From an uncultured Pseudomonadota bacterium (lineage in GTDB: Bacteria > Myxococcota_A > UBA796 > SXON01): a stretch of 36,719 nucleotides of DNA. Position numbers and translations under genes: made by a program. The first letter of the stretch is position 1, and every line of letters starts with the position of its first letter. Of this stretch, positions 1-9,441 are shown in pieces. The DNA is taken from assembly GCA_903900265.1 (NCBI GenBank), contig CAIUMM010000110.1, forward strand, positions 1-36,719, in the 5' to 3' direction. Below the pieces are notes generated by a model, which was given only the letters and a program-made list of their open reading frames with translations, ran no database searches and was not told where the DNA came from.

Positions 1-746
1 GGTGTGAAGCACCAATCCTTCATGCCCCACACGAGATGCATCGGCTTATCAGCGAGGGTCTTCAAGCCATCCGCCACGTCCTGCATCACCTGCCGGCTCG
101 GATGATTCGCTTGCATCGGGATGTCCTCTACAAAGCGCAAGGTCGCGATGCGATCTGCCCATGAGGAGTACGGCGCGAGCAGCCCAGCCCGCGCATCCGC
201 CGAGAGTCCCTTCTCGGTGGCCATGAACGTGGCCGCCCCCGCAAAGCCGTTGAGGCCGCGCACCGCGAGCGCGCCGAGGCCCGGGATTCGACACAAAGCG
301 ATACGTGTCGGAATCCGAACGCTGGGCCACGCAGCGGTGTTGGTGACCACCAGCTTGGCGATGCGATCTGCGTTCCGCACCGCGAAACCCGAGCCGATGG
401 CCCCGCCCCAGTCGTGCACCACCAAGGTGACGTCGCGCAGGTCGAGATGCTCGACCAGACGCTGCAGGTTGGCGATGTGCGCCTCAAATCGGTAGGGCCA
501 GTCCTGCGGCTTGTCCGAGAGACCGCAGCCGATGTGATCGGGCGCGACCACGCGATGCGTCGGGGAGAGCTCCCGGATCAACGTGCGCCAGTAGAACGAC
601 CACGTCGGGTTGCCATGCACACAGAGCACCACCGGCCCCTGCCCTTCATCGACGTAGCTCATACGCCCGCCGTCTACGGATAGCGAGTGCACTGCGAAAG
701 GGTACTCCCGCCGCCAGCTTTGCCCCGGCGAGGGCAGATCTACCAC
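1..746 (-). CDS. oleB: OleB-like alpha/beta hydrolase (partial, C-terminus beyond left edge)
   Basis: This is an alpha/beta-hydrolase of the haloalkane-dehalogenase fold. In ole clusters OleB acts on the beta-lactone made by OleC and releases the cis-olefin by decarboxylation. The visible 248 codons show HGNPTW (about 43-48, oxyanion region) and VVHDWGG with the presumed nucleophile Asp at about 111, then a WGMKDWCF segment just before the window ends. I chose the GTG at 746 because it overlaps the oleA stop codon (GTGGTAG), which suggests translational coupling; the first ATG, at 662, would remove the conserved YPF..H.L.VDG..M.YVDEG entry strand. OleB rather than a generic hydrolase is inferred mainly from the adjacent oleA. 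Whether it is fused to OleC, as in some bacteria, cannot be seen. Confidence 0.78.
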   Translation of the reverse strand, partial: MVDLPSPGQSWRREYPFAVHSLSVDGGRMSYVDEGQGPVVLCVHGNPTWSFYWRTLIRELSPTHRVVAPDHIGCGLSDKPQDWPYRFEAHIANLQRLVEHLDLRDVTLVVHDWGGAIGSGFAVRNADRIAKLVVTNTAAWPSVRIPTRIALCRIPGLGALAVRGLNGFAGAATFMATEKGLSADARAGLLAPYSSWADRIATLRFVEDIPMQANHPSRQVMQDVADGLKTLADKPMHLVWGMKDWCFT

Positions 747-1759
747 GTGACGCTCATCATCGAGACGTTGAGCCCGGATCCGATGCCCATCAGCGCTACG
801 TGGTCACCCGGACGCACGCGCCCGGCTTCTTCGGCCAGCGCGAGGGTGAGCGGAACCGCAGCCGGTCCGACATTGCCGAAGGTCATGTAGGTCGGGAAGC
901 AACGCGCGAAGGGGATCGAGAGCGCGTCACACAACGCAGTAAGGTGCGCTTTTCCGACCTGATGACAGATGTACTGGTCGATCTGCGCGGCGTTCCAGCC
1001 CGGCAGCTCCTCCGCGGCGCGGACCCAGGTGCGACGCGCGAGCGCGACGCCGGCCTTCAGCAGCTTGGTGGAGTCGGTCACCATGCGCTCGGACGTACCG
1101 ATACACAGGCGATTGTTATCGGTGTCCGCCAAGCCGACCGAGCCGTTGACGCGATGACTGGTGCGCGAGCGATCCGCGCGCCCCAACACCATCGCCACCG
1201 CAGCAGAGCCCAGCGTCAACGTCGCGAAATTATCCCAGAAGTCCTGCGAGGTCGCGTCCGGAGCGAGCAGGCGACGGAGGGTGTTTTCTACGATGTCGCC
1301 GGAATTTTCGCCGTCTACGATCAACGCGTAGTCCACAAGGCCGGCCTCGATCATCTGCCCCGCCACCTCGACGCCGTTCATAAAGCCGAGGCAGGCGTTG
1401 GCGATATCGAAGTTTCTACAGCTTGGGGAGAGTCCCAGCGCGCCGTGCGCGAGGCACGCCATCGAGGGCTCCAAAAAGTCTTTGGACACGCTGGTGCTCA
1501 CCAGCAGTCCGATCTCTTGGCGCTCCACGCCAGCGAGGGTCATCGCCCGCCGACCGGCGCGCGTCGCCACCTCATGCACCGGCGTGCCAGGCTCCCAGAA
1601 GCCACGCTCCTGAATTCCCGTCAACAACTCGATAGGGTGCGGGGGAAGCCGCATCCTGGACATGGCGGGGTGTAAGCGATCCTCGATGGAGGCGCTAGAG
1701 ACCCGGAGCGGAGCGCGCTCGTACGCGATGCTCTCGATGGAAACGTTATTGAATCGCAT
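740..1759 (-). CDS. oleA: OleA, 3-oxoacyl-ACP synthase III-like thiolase for long-chain olefin synthesis
   Basis: A thiolase-superfamily enzyme of 339 aa. OleA condenses two long-chain acyl-CoAs head to head, without decarboxylation, to a beta-keto acid that OleD, OleC and OleB convert to an internal olefin. Visible residues: nucleophile Cys123 in NACLGF, Glu97 in DFLEPS, His266 in ICHQVGKAH, Asn296 in FGNVGPA and a GIGSGLN loop near the C-terminus. From memory, Xanthomonas OleA uses Glu117, Cys143, His285 and Asn315. The Glu-Cys spacing (26) and His-Asn spacing (30) are identical, and the DxLEPS context separates OleA from FabH. The ATG at 1759 gives the usual N-terminus. The stop overlaps the oleB start. 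The divergent gap to 1840 probably holds the promoter. Confidence 0.86.
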   Translation of the reverse strand: MRFNNVSIESIAYERAPLRVSSASIEDRLHPAMSRMRLPPHPIELLTGIQERGFWEPGTPVHEVATRAGRRAMTLAGVERQEIGLLVSTSVSKDFLEPSMACLAHGALGLSPSCRNFDIANACLGFMNGVEVAGQMIEAGLVDYALIVDGENSGDIVENTLRRLLAPDATSQDFWDNFATLTLGSAAVAMVLGRADRSRTSHRVNGSVGLADTDNNRLCIGTSERMVTDSTKLLKAGVALARRTWVRAAEELPGWNAAQIDQYICHQVGKAHLTALCDALSIPFARCFPTYMTFGNVGPAAVPLTLALAEEAGRVRPGDHVALMGIGSGLNVSMMSVTW

Positions 1760-1839
1760 GGGGCGCCGCGTCTAACGAGTTGATCGGTTCGCGGCACATG
1801 CCGCTTCCACACCAGCGCGATTCTTGATACACATCTCCC

Positions 1840-2217
1840 ATGATTGGTGCACTACTCGCCGCCCTGCTCGGTCGCTGCCCAAATTGCCAGAAGGGCAAAA
1901 TATACACGTCCTTTCTAAAGGTCGCTGACACATGCGACGTGTGTCACGTCCGTTTTGAGCGGTGGTCCGGAAGTTGGACCATCCCCGCTGTGATGGGCTA
2001 CGGGGCGGGCGCGCTGTTCGCGATCGCGCTCGGTGGCTATTTCTTGCAGACCGGTCAGCTGAAAGGCTCCGAAAAGATCATCATCCCCGCGACCCTGATC
2101 TTCACCGGCTGCTTCTACCCGTTGTGTAAGAACCTGAGCATGTTCATGCTCTGGAACAACGGGTTTATGACGGTAGACCCTCCCCAGTTAGTGCCTGTCG
2201 ACACAGCCGAAGGCTAG
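1840..2217 (+). CDS. DUF983-family zinc-ribbon membrane protein
   Basis: A 125-residue protein that matches the DUF983 pattern. It has a short N-terminal zinc ribbon, CPNC at 13-16 and CDVC at 32-35, followed by an F.RW.GSW segment and two hydrophobic helices (about 48-70 and 80-105). The family is widespread in bacteria and has no established biochemical role. The four cysteines are intact, so metal binding is likely but not shown. It is a single plus-strand gene, divergent from oleA, with only an 80-bp gap between the two starts. I see no clear Shine-Dalgarno ahead of the ATG. Confidence 0.75.
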   Translation: MIGALLAALLGRCPNCQKGKIYTSFLKVADTCDVCHVRFERWSGSWTIPAVMGYGAGALFAIALGGYFLQTGQLKGSEKIIIPATLIFTGCFYPLCKNLSMFMLWNNGFMTVDPPQLVPVDTAEG

Positions 2218-2285
2218 GCCGAACGACGTCCCAAACCGGGGAGACGCCGTCCGGATCTACGAGGTTTGGCGTCGGCATGAGCCGC

Positions 2286-2299
2286 GGGGCCGAAGCCCC
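2286..2299. terminator. Possible bidirectional terminator hairpin
   Basis: A perfect 5-bp GC stem (GGGGC/GCCCC) with a CGAA loop lies between two converging genes, the DUF983 gene and the four-repeat secreted protein. A longer imperfect stem can be drawn just upstream around 2219-2276. There is no U-run on either side, so intrinsic termination is uncertain. Confidence 0.25.
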
Positions 2300-2310
2300 A
2301 CGGCGCCGCT

Positions 2311-3444
2311 TCAGTGGCCGCGAGACTGGCCGCGACCGGAGTACTCGGTGCCGTACGCGCGCTCGGCGTCGCTGCGCTCCTCGTCGCTCCAGCCGTTCGA
2401 CGACTGCCGCTCGTCGTGGTGCTCGTGGTGCTCCCGGGCGCTGGGGATCGCGAGGAGGCCTGTCGCGTAGCGGTCTACGTTGACGTAGGACTCGACGATG
2501 AGACGGCCTCGCTCGTCGATGACCTCGAGGTGATGGGCGCCCGGCGAGACCTCCAAGCGAGCGTCCTCCTCCGCTCCCAGCGAGCGGACCATGCGTCCGT
2601 CAACGAGCAGGCTCACCCGCATCGGCGCATCGTTGTGCACCGCGACCAGCCCAAGCGAAGGAGGGTCGATCTGCGCGGAGGTGCGACCTTCCGGGCGAAT
2701 CGTGGCGTAGATGTCGTCGATCCGCTCACCCGTCAGCCGGCGGGCGCTGACGTGGAAGCCACCGAGGGGAACTTGCGCGAACACGGTCTGGCCGCGGGCC
2801 TCGAGGATCATCGACATCCCGTTGTCCGCGGTCAGCTGCACCGCGATCGGCAGGGGGTTCACCACCACGAGGTCGTTCGCACGGGGCATCTCGGAGATGA
2901 ACACCGGCTCCCGGAAGGCGCGCACGTCCAGCACGGTGCGGTCGATGGTCCAGTCACCCGCGACCATCGCGAGGTCATGACGCCCCACCGAGACCGCTAC
3001 GACGCGGGTCTGATGCGCTCCGAACACCGACACCACGCGTCCATCAATCAGTAGCTCTGCAGCGCGGTCCGCATCGTTCTCCACCTTGACCAGACCGGTG
3101 GCGGGATCGGAGAGCACAACCGACGACGACCGGCCGGGGCGGACGTAGACGGTGCGGGCGCTCAACACGCGAACCTCACCAAACTGGCGGTAGGTCGCCC
3201 GTACCACCACATCCCCAGCGCGAGCCTGCACGATCTGGCTGCGGCCGGCGCCGATCACCACCGACACGCCGTCTACGGTCACCGAAAGCGCCGTCGAGGC
3301 CTGGTTGCTGATGTACACCGAGCCTTGGGGTACCACGTCGTACGCGGGAGCCTGACCATAGCGGTACGAGTGCGCGTCGGCGGTAGGAACGCTCGCCAGC
3401 ACGAGGAGCGAGAGGGTGAACAGACGCATTGCTACGACAGACAT
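2311..3444 (-). CDS. Secreted protein with four tandem beta-rich repeats and a His-rich tail
   Basis: 377 aa. A signal peptide runs to about residue 24 (ending VPTADA). The mature part is four divergent repeats of about 70-76 residues, at roughly 41-116, 117-189, 190-264 and 265-335. The second and fourth are most alike: GLVKVENDA...LLIDGRVV..FGA and GLVAVHNDA...LLVDGRMV..LGA. The pattern resembles PEGA-type surface beta-sandwich repeats, but I cannot assign a named family. The tail is charged and His-rich (HHEHHDE, then Ser/Glu/Arg/Gly-rich). The ATG at 3444 has GGAG five bases upstream; the Met at codon 6 has no such site. It probably acts in the periplasm or outside the cell; function unknown. 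Confidence 0.72.
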   Translation of the reverse strand: MSVVAMRLFTLSLLVLASVPTADAHSYRYGQAPAYDVVPQGSVYISNQASTALSVTVDGVSVVIGAGRSQIVQARAGDVVVRATYRQFGEVRVLSARTVYVRPGRSSSVVLSDPATGLVKVENDADRAAELLIDGRVVSVFGAHQTRVVAVSVGRHDLAMVAGDWTIDRTVLDVRAFREPVFISEMPRANDLVVVNPLPIAVQLTADNGMSMILEARGQTVFAQVPLGGFHVSARRLTGERIDDIYATIRPEGRTSAQIDPPSLGLVAVHNDAPMRVSLLVDGRMVRSLGAEEDARLEVSPGAHHLEVIDERGRLIVESYVNVDRYATGLLAIPSAREHHEHHDERQSSNGWSDEERSDAERAYGTEYSGRGQSRGH

Positions 3445-3453
3445 GGCGACTCC

Positions 3454-3489
3454 GTGTGTGTGGACTTGCGAGATGCTTCATTCACACAC
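3454..3489. repeat. Inverted repeat GTGTGTG/CACACAC in a divergent intergenic region
   Basis: GTGTGTGTG (3454-3462) faces CACACAC (3483-3489) across about 20 bases, just upstream of the start of the secreted four-repeat gene and on the selA side of the 164-bp divergent gap. On the minus strand it would lie in the leader or promoter of that gene. It could be an operator or a leader hairpin. I see no tRNA or other gene in this gap. Confidence 0.3.
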
Positions 3490-3608
3490 CCGATGGACGC
3501 ATGACCCCGCGGATCATTCGCGTCCTGCCACACCGGACGCGACTCATGACAGGGCGTGACAACGGGCTCAGGGCGACGCCATCGGAGCGGAGCGGATAAA
3601 CGAGCCGG

Positions 3609-4916
<1,308 letters not shown>

Positions 4917-4922
4917 TACGTA

Positions 4923-5777
4923 TCACTCTTCGGCGCGCCGCTCGTAGCAATCGGCGGGCGTCTCCATCGAGACCGGGCCAAAGCACCCGGTGCGCAAGTC
5001 CACGATCAAGCGCTCGGACGCCTTCTGCATGTCCACATGCCCGCCTTTGACGAGGTATCCCCGACGACGTCCGATGGCGTCCAACAGCGCCTCCTCCCCT
5101 ACCGGCAAAGGCTGGAAGTTGTAGTGCCGGGCGAGCGCCGCCGGGTATCGGTCCACCAAAAACCGGGCGGCAAAACCAGCAAGATCGGTGTAGTCGACGG
5201 CGCGGTCGGAGATCGCCCCGGTGACGCCCAATCGATAGCCGCACGCCGCGGGGCTTAGCTTCGGCCACAAAAAGCCCGGGGTGTCCAACAGCACGAGGTC
5301 GGGGCCGACCTTGATGCGCTGCTGCGCTTGCGTGACCGCGGGTTTGTTGCCGGTTTTTGCGATCGTGCGCCCCGCCAAGCCGTTGATCAGCGTAGACTTG
5401 CCGACATTCGGAATGCCGAGGATCATCGCGAGCAACGGGCGTGACGCCACGCGGGAGGGCGACACCATGCTGCGCCCGAGCGAGATCAAGCTGCGCAGCA
5501 AGTGGGGCTGTTGTTGGGAGTGCGCCAACGCCCGAACGCCGGGGGCGGAGCCGATGCACGCCAGCCACTCGGACGTGACCGCCGGATCGGCGAGATCGGA
5601 CTTATTGAGGATCTGAATGAACGGCTTTTCGCCGCGAAGCTCGCGAACCAGCGGGTTTTCGCTGCTGAACGGGATGCGCGCGTCGAGCACCTCGATCACG
5701 AGATCCACCTCGGGCATCGCCTTGCGGATGTCCTTGCGAGCGGTGGCCATGTGGCCGGGAAACCAGTGAATCGACAT
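4923..5777 (-). CDS. ylqF: Ribosome biogenesis GTPase YlqF/RbgA
   Basis: A circularly permuted GTPase of 284 aa involved in late assembly of the large ribosomal subunit. Motif order is permuted as expected: G4 NKSD at 58-61, G1 GIPNVGKST at 121-129, G3 DTPG at 165-168. The N-terminal HWFPGHMATARK is the YlqF hallmark. The frame stays open upstream to 5876, but the ATG at 5777 sits exactly at this hallmark and leaves a 97-bp divergent promoter gap to the next gene. It converges with selA, separated by 6 bp. Confidence 0.92.
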   Translation of the reverse strand: MSIHWFPGHMATARKDIRKAMPEVDLVIEVLDARIPFSSENPLVRELRGEKPFIQILNKSDLADPAVTSEWLACIGSAPGVRALAHSQQQPHLLRSLISLGRSMVSPSRVASRPLLAMILGIPNVGKSTLINGLAGRTIAKTGNKPAVTQAQQRIKVGPDLVLLDTPGFLWPKLSPAACGYRLGVTGAISDRAVDYTDLAGFAARFLVDRYPAALARHYNFQPLPVGEEALLDAIGRRRGYLVKGGHVDMQKASERLIVDLRTGCFGPVSMETPADCYERRAEE

Positions 5778-5874
5778 CAAGCGGCCGGGAGTGTGGCGCG
5801 GTAACGCGGCAGGTCGCAAACTGATTGGCGCAAGGGGGCTCCACCCTTGGGCTGTACCGTGATAAACGCCCCGC

Positions 5875-6735
5875 ATGCCTGTAGGTTTTTACGAACTTCT
5901 CCAGATCGCGCCTGACGCTACACCCGAGGCGGTGCGCGCCGCATGGCAGGATCAGGTCGCACAAGTCGTTCGCAAGATGCGCAACGCCGAAGCGAAAAAG
6001 CTGGACCGCGCGCCCATCGAAGCGCGCAGGCTGGGCTTGAACGAGGCGTACGCGGTGCTCTCTGACCCGGCGCGCCGCCGTCGCTACGATCGCTTTCGGG
6101 AGGTCTCGCGCACGGGGCTGCCGACCGATCCCGAAGAGCTGTGGCGCGCTGCGGGCCCGTCTCTCGTCGATCCCGGGGCAGCGGCGGCGGTCGAGGTGAT
6201 CCGGTCGTTGACCGAGCTCAAGGTCGGCCCCCCCTTCTCCACCCAACCAGAGCGGCCGGCGCCCAAAGAGGTCACCTCCCCCGGGTTCCCCGCACCGACG
6301 GTGTCGATCTCCGAAGAGTCGCCGTCCGTGCAGTCCCTCCCCAACATCGCGCTGGAGCCCGTCGATCCCTCGGCCATGCGGCGCGCGACCCCGACCGCTG
6401 CCCGCATCAGCCCCAAAGCGGGGCCCGCCATCGATCGATCGGCGTCGACCGAGGCCCTCGCCCGCTTGTTTGATCAGTACGGCCCCACCGGCGCGTTCCT
6501 GCGCGCGATTCGCGATGTACGTCGGATTTCGACGGCGGACCTCTCGGTGATCACCCGGATCTCTCAACGTTTTCTGGACGCGATGGAGGCCGACGCCTAC
6601 ACCGATCTTCCGGGCGCGACGTTTGTGCGCGGATATCTAAAAATGGTGCTTCGTGCCTTGGAAGCTCTGGATGGATCCGAGATGGACGAGTTCGTCGAGG
6701 GTTATATGTCCCGCTTCAATCGCGCGAGGGGCTGA
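5875..6735 (+). CDS. J-like domain protein with C-terminal RodZ-type helix-turn-helix
   Basis: 286 aa. Residues 1-70 look like a J domain (FYELLQIAPDATPEAVRAAW ... LNEAYAVLSDPARRRRYD) but the HPD tripeptide that activates DnaK is absent; the equivalent place reads VVRKMRN. A Pro/Ser-rich linker spans about 90-195. The C-terminal part (about 205-275) matches the HTH_25/RodZ cytoplasmic domain: LRAIRDVRRISTADLSVIT.IS.RFLDAMEADAYTDLPGATFVRGYLKM. There is no transmembrane helix, so unlike RodZ it should be soluble. It lies 3 bp upstream of the pseudouridine synthase and probably shares its operon. A scaffold or regulatory role is likely, but the function is unknown. Confidence 0.8.
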   Translation: MPVGFYELLQIAPDATPEAVRAAWQDQVAQVVRKMRNAEAKKLDRAPIEARRLGLNEAYAVLSDPARRRRYDRFREVSRTGLPTDPEELWRAAGPSLVDPGAAAAVEVIRSLTELKVGPPFSTQPERPAPKEVTSPGFPAPTVSISEESPSVQSLPNIALEPVDPSAMRRATPTAARISPKAGPAIDRSASTEALARLFDQYGPTGAFLRAIRDVRRISTADLSVITRISQRFLDAMEADAYTDLPGATFVRGYLKMVLRALEALDGSEMDEFVEGYMSRFNRARG

Positions 6736-6738
6736 ACG

Positions 6739-7824
6739 ATGACCGAAACCACTACCGACGAGCTTCGTTCCTGGACCGTGCCCGTCGGCCCGGCGGAGCG
6801 GCTGGACCGCGCCCTTGTACGGGCGTTCCCGGACCTGTCCCGCAGCCGGGTGCAAGCGCTGCTCGCTGAGGGCCGCGCGCGTGTGGACGGCGAGGTGGTC
6901 AAGCCCAGCTTCAAGGTGATGTCTGGCCAAAACCTGACGCTGACGGTACCGCCGGTGATCGCGCTGGAGCTGACCCCAGAGCAGCACAACGTCCCGGTGC
7001 TCTACGAAGACGATGATCTCGTCGTCATCGTCAAGCCTGCAGGCATGGTGGTGCATCCCTCCGCGGGCCACGACACCGGCACGCTGGTGCACGCGCTGCT
7101 TGGCCAGGTGAAGAACCTCTCGGGCATCGGCGGCATGGAGCGCCCCGGCATCGTGCATCGGCTCGACGGCGGCACGAGCGGCATCATGGTGGTCGCCAAA
7201 GGAGACCGCGCGCACCGGGCGTTGTCCGAGCAGTTCGCGATCCACAGCGTAGAGCGCCGCTACCTCGCGCTGATCCACCGCGTTCCGCTGCATGATCGGG
7301 GCACGTTCCGCTCGCGGATCTGGCGCGACCCGAACAATCGCTTGAAGATGGCGAGCGTCGTCCCCGGTCGGAAAAAGCCGGTGATCGAGGAGAACTGGGA
7401 CGACGAGCATGATCGTCCGCTGCGCCGCGGCCCAGGCTGGGAGCGGCCAGAGCCCGAAGAGGACGAAGAGGAGTCGCTCGGCAAAGACGCGATCACCCAT
7501 TGGACGCTGCGCTATCGTGGCGACCGCGTTGCTGCGGTAGAATGCAAGCTTGAAACTGGGCGAACCCATCAGGTGCGCGTGCATCTCTCCGAAGCCGGCC
7601 ATCCGATCCTCGGCGATACCACCTATTCGCGTCGCGACTGCATCCCGACCGCGGCCCTGCGTGACGCTGTGACCGCCCTCACCCACCCGATGCTGCACGC
7701 GTTTCGACTCGCGTTTGATCACCCGGATGGGCGCCGTCTCAGCTTCACGGCTCCGCCTCCCGCCGACTTCGTGGAGATGGCTCGGCTTATCGGCTTTCCG
7801 CTAACAGACTTCGGTACCGCCTAA
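6739..7824 (+). CDS. rluD: RluA/RluD-family 23S rRNA pseudouridine synthase
   Basis: 361 aa. An S4 RNA-binding domain (about 18-75) precedes the catalytic domain, with catalytic Asp143 in HRLDGGTSG (140-148), the usual YLAL strand after it and LETGRTHQVRVHL downstream. The family isomerises uridines in large-subunit rRNA; the exact target cannot be read from sequence. Two oddities: the common HRLDKDTSG motif has GG in place of KD, and an acidic, Pro/Arg-rich insertion (about 213-250, including EPEEDEEE) interrupts the catalytic domain. The gene starts 3 bp after the J-like/RodZ gene, and its 3' end overlaps the opposing glycosyltransferase by 38 bp. Confidence 0.88.
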   Translation: MTETTTDELRSWTVPVGPAERLDRALVRAFPDLSRSRVQALLAEGRARVDGEVVKPSFKVMSGQNLTLTVPPVIALELTPEQHNVPVLYEDDDLVVIVKPAGMVVHPSAGHDTGTLVHALLGQVKNLSGIGGMERPGIVHRLDGGTSGIMVVAKGDRAHRALSEQFAIHSVERRYLALIHRVPLHDRGTFRSRIWRDPNNRLKMASVVPGRKKPVIEENWDDEHDRPLRRGPGWERPEPEEDEEESLGKDAITHWTLRYRGDRVAAVECKLETGRTHQVRVHLSEAGHPILGDTTYSRRDCIPTAALRDAVTALTHPMLHAFRLAFDHPDGRRLSFTAPPPADFVEMARLIGFPLTDFGTA

Positions 7825-8923
7825 GCAACAACGCGGCGTGCTCCTGCACCGTCGGGAAGCGCGCTGCGGGTGGGCGCACCACACCGGCGATGCTCGCAGC
7901 GAGCCCACGGGCCCAGGACGGCACCGTCGGGTGCAGCCAAACCGCGGGGTACGCGCCGAGCGCATGACGCGCGCCGGGCACATCGTTGGCGAGGATCGGC
8001 AAGCCCATCGTCGCCGCTTCGCGTAGGACCAAGGGACAGCCCTCGTCCCAGCGGGAGGTAAAAAGCAGCGCGTCACTGCGCGCGTACCAGGGCGCGGTGT
8101 CCGACGCGGGATGCAGCGTGATCCCCGGCGAGAGCCGGCGACGCAGGCTCTCCAGATAGCCGAACGTCCCCTCGTACTTCACGGCCGGGCCGACGAGATC
8201 GAGCGTCGCCGCACCCGCCGGCAAGGTTCGGAACGCCTCGATCGCGAGATCCGGCGCCTTGGTCGGGATCAGCGCGCCCACCCACAAAAATCGCATCGGG
8301 CCTGGGGGACGCTCAGCGCGTACGCCCGGCGCACCCGTCTCCAAAACCGGGAGCTCGCAGGCCTCCGCACGAACGCCCAAGGTGTCCGCGAGGTGCGGCG
8401 CGACCGTCAGCCACAGATCCGGCCGCAGCGCAGCCGCAGCGTCGATGCGCGCGCCTGCCCGACCGCTCCCGAGCGCACCCGGCAGACCGTCCGGACGCAA
8501 GCACCGCGCGCAGCGCGCCGCCGAGGGGCCGACACAGGCCATCCCCTCGCGATCCACACGCTGCCCCCGCGCGCAGCCTACGTGGTGATCGTGCAGCGTG
8601 ACCACCACCTTCGCACCGGCCGCTTGTGCCGCAGCGACCAAGCCAAACCCAGTCTGGTCGAAGTGATGCACGTGCACGATGTTGGCGCGGTGACGCTGCA
8701 CATGGGCCGCCAACCCGCGGGCCCGCTCCGGCTGCTCCCAGCTCCCTCGGAACCCCGTGGCGGCGAACCCCAGATCATCAGGCCCAAGGCCGATGGCCGA
8801 AGCCCCCGCAGCGACCTGGGCCCGCACCAGCGCCGTCGCATACCGTCCAACCCCGCCCGCTTCGAAGCCGCGCCAGGCGTGCGCCACATGCACGACCCGA
8901 AGCTCGGCGGAGTCAGTCCTCAA
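7787..8923 (-). CDS. Glycosyltransferase family 4 protein
   Basis: 378 aa. A GT-B glycosyltransferase: N-terminal VVHVAHAWRGFEAGGVGRY (acceptor side, Gly loop), HVHHFDQTG and HDHHVGCARG in the middle, then FLWVGALIPTKAPDLAIEAF and the donor-site acidic motif DEGCPLVLREAATMGLPI. It probably builds a cell-surface or exported glycan; sugar and acceptor are unknown. The TTG at 8923 is chosen because GGAGGA lies 8 bases upstream, inside the end of the YbjN-like gene, giving an 11-bp overlap; GTG codons a few residues in are alternatives. CxxC-rich residues around CVGPSAARCARC could bind a metal. Confidence 0.8.
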   Translation of the reverse strand: MRTDSAELRVVHVAHAWRGFEAGGVGRYATALVRAQVAAGASAIGLGPDDLGFAATGFRGSWEQPERARGLAAHVQRHRANIVHVHHFDQTGFGLVAAAQAAGAKVVVTLHDHHVGCARGQRVDREGMACVGPSAARCARCLRPDGLPGALGSGRAGARIDAAAALRPDLWLTVAPHLADTLGVRAEACELPVLETGAPGVRAERPPGPMRFLWVGALIPTKAPDLAIEAFRTLPAGAATLDLVGPAVKYEGTFGYLESLRRRLSPGITLHPASDTAPWYARSDALLFTSRWDEGCPLVLREAATMGLPILANDVPGARHALGAYPAVWLHPTVPSWARGLAASIAGVVRPPAARFPTVQEHAALLLRRYRSLLAESR

Positions 8924-9371
8924 GCAGGATGTCCTCCGCGCGCAGCCCCCCGGCGATGCCCTGAAGCTCTTCGTCGTAGTCGTCGCCCACCTGCGCGACG
9001 TAGGTCAACGCATATTGGAACTCTTCGAAGGCGAGACGGTCGGCGAGCAGCGTGTGCGAGAAGGCGAGCGTGCCGTCGTCGAACAGCAGGAACGCGCCCA
9101 ACAGCACCTCGGTGTTCAGCCGCAGCAGCCGCGCGAGCAGGTCCATGCTGGGCGTGACCTCGGCGAGCATCGTGGCGACGAAGCGCACCCAACCGTGCCC
9201 GTCCTGCTCGAAGATCGACATCATCACCACGGTGGATCCGTGCTTGAACAGGAAGATGCCCTCCCCGGTGCGATCCGGGTCCAGATCCATCTGGAGCAGG
9301 AAGTCGCTCACCCGATCCGCGAGCAAGAGGAGGGTGCTGGAGACAGGCTCAGAGGGGGTGGAGTCCGACAT
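8913..9371 (-). CDS. YbjN/type III chaperone-like small acidic protein
   Basis: 152 aa from the ATG at 9371; the frame is open to 9425 but the extra N-terminus (MHRSPECPFCGNCAYTHR) looks like translated leader. The core FLFKHGSTVVMMSI ... GWVRFVATMLAEV ... LNTEVLLGAFLLFDDGTLAFSHTLLADRL follows the alternating pattern of YbjN or CesT-like domains, with a DYDEEL acidic stretch near the C-terminus. Such domains usually serve as chaperones or sensory partners. It is translationally coupled to the glycosyltransferase downstream and divergent from the selenoperoxiredoxin gene, with 70 bp between the starts. Function unknown. Confidence 0.65.
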   Translation of the reverse strand: MSDSTPSEPVSSTLLLLADRVSDFLLQMDLDPDRTGEGIFLFKHGSTVVMMSIFEQDGHGWVRFVATMLAEVTPSMDLLARLLRLNTEVLLGAFLLFDDGTLAFSHTLLADRLAFEEFQYALTYVAQVGDDYDEELQGIAGGLRAEDILLED

Positions 9372-9441
9372 GCGGTGAGTATAGGCACAGTTCCCGCAAA
9401 ATGGGCACTCAGGCGATCGATGCATCCGTTAGAAGAGGGTC

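Noticed and set aside
3445..3608. tRNA-Sec (selC) next to selA
   Set aside because: No long acceptor stem, no CCA-ending cloverleaf; only a GT/CA inverted repeat is seen.
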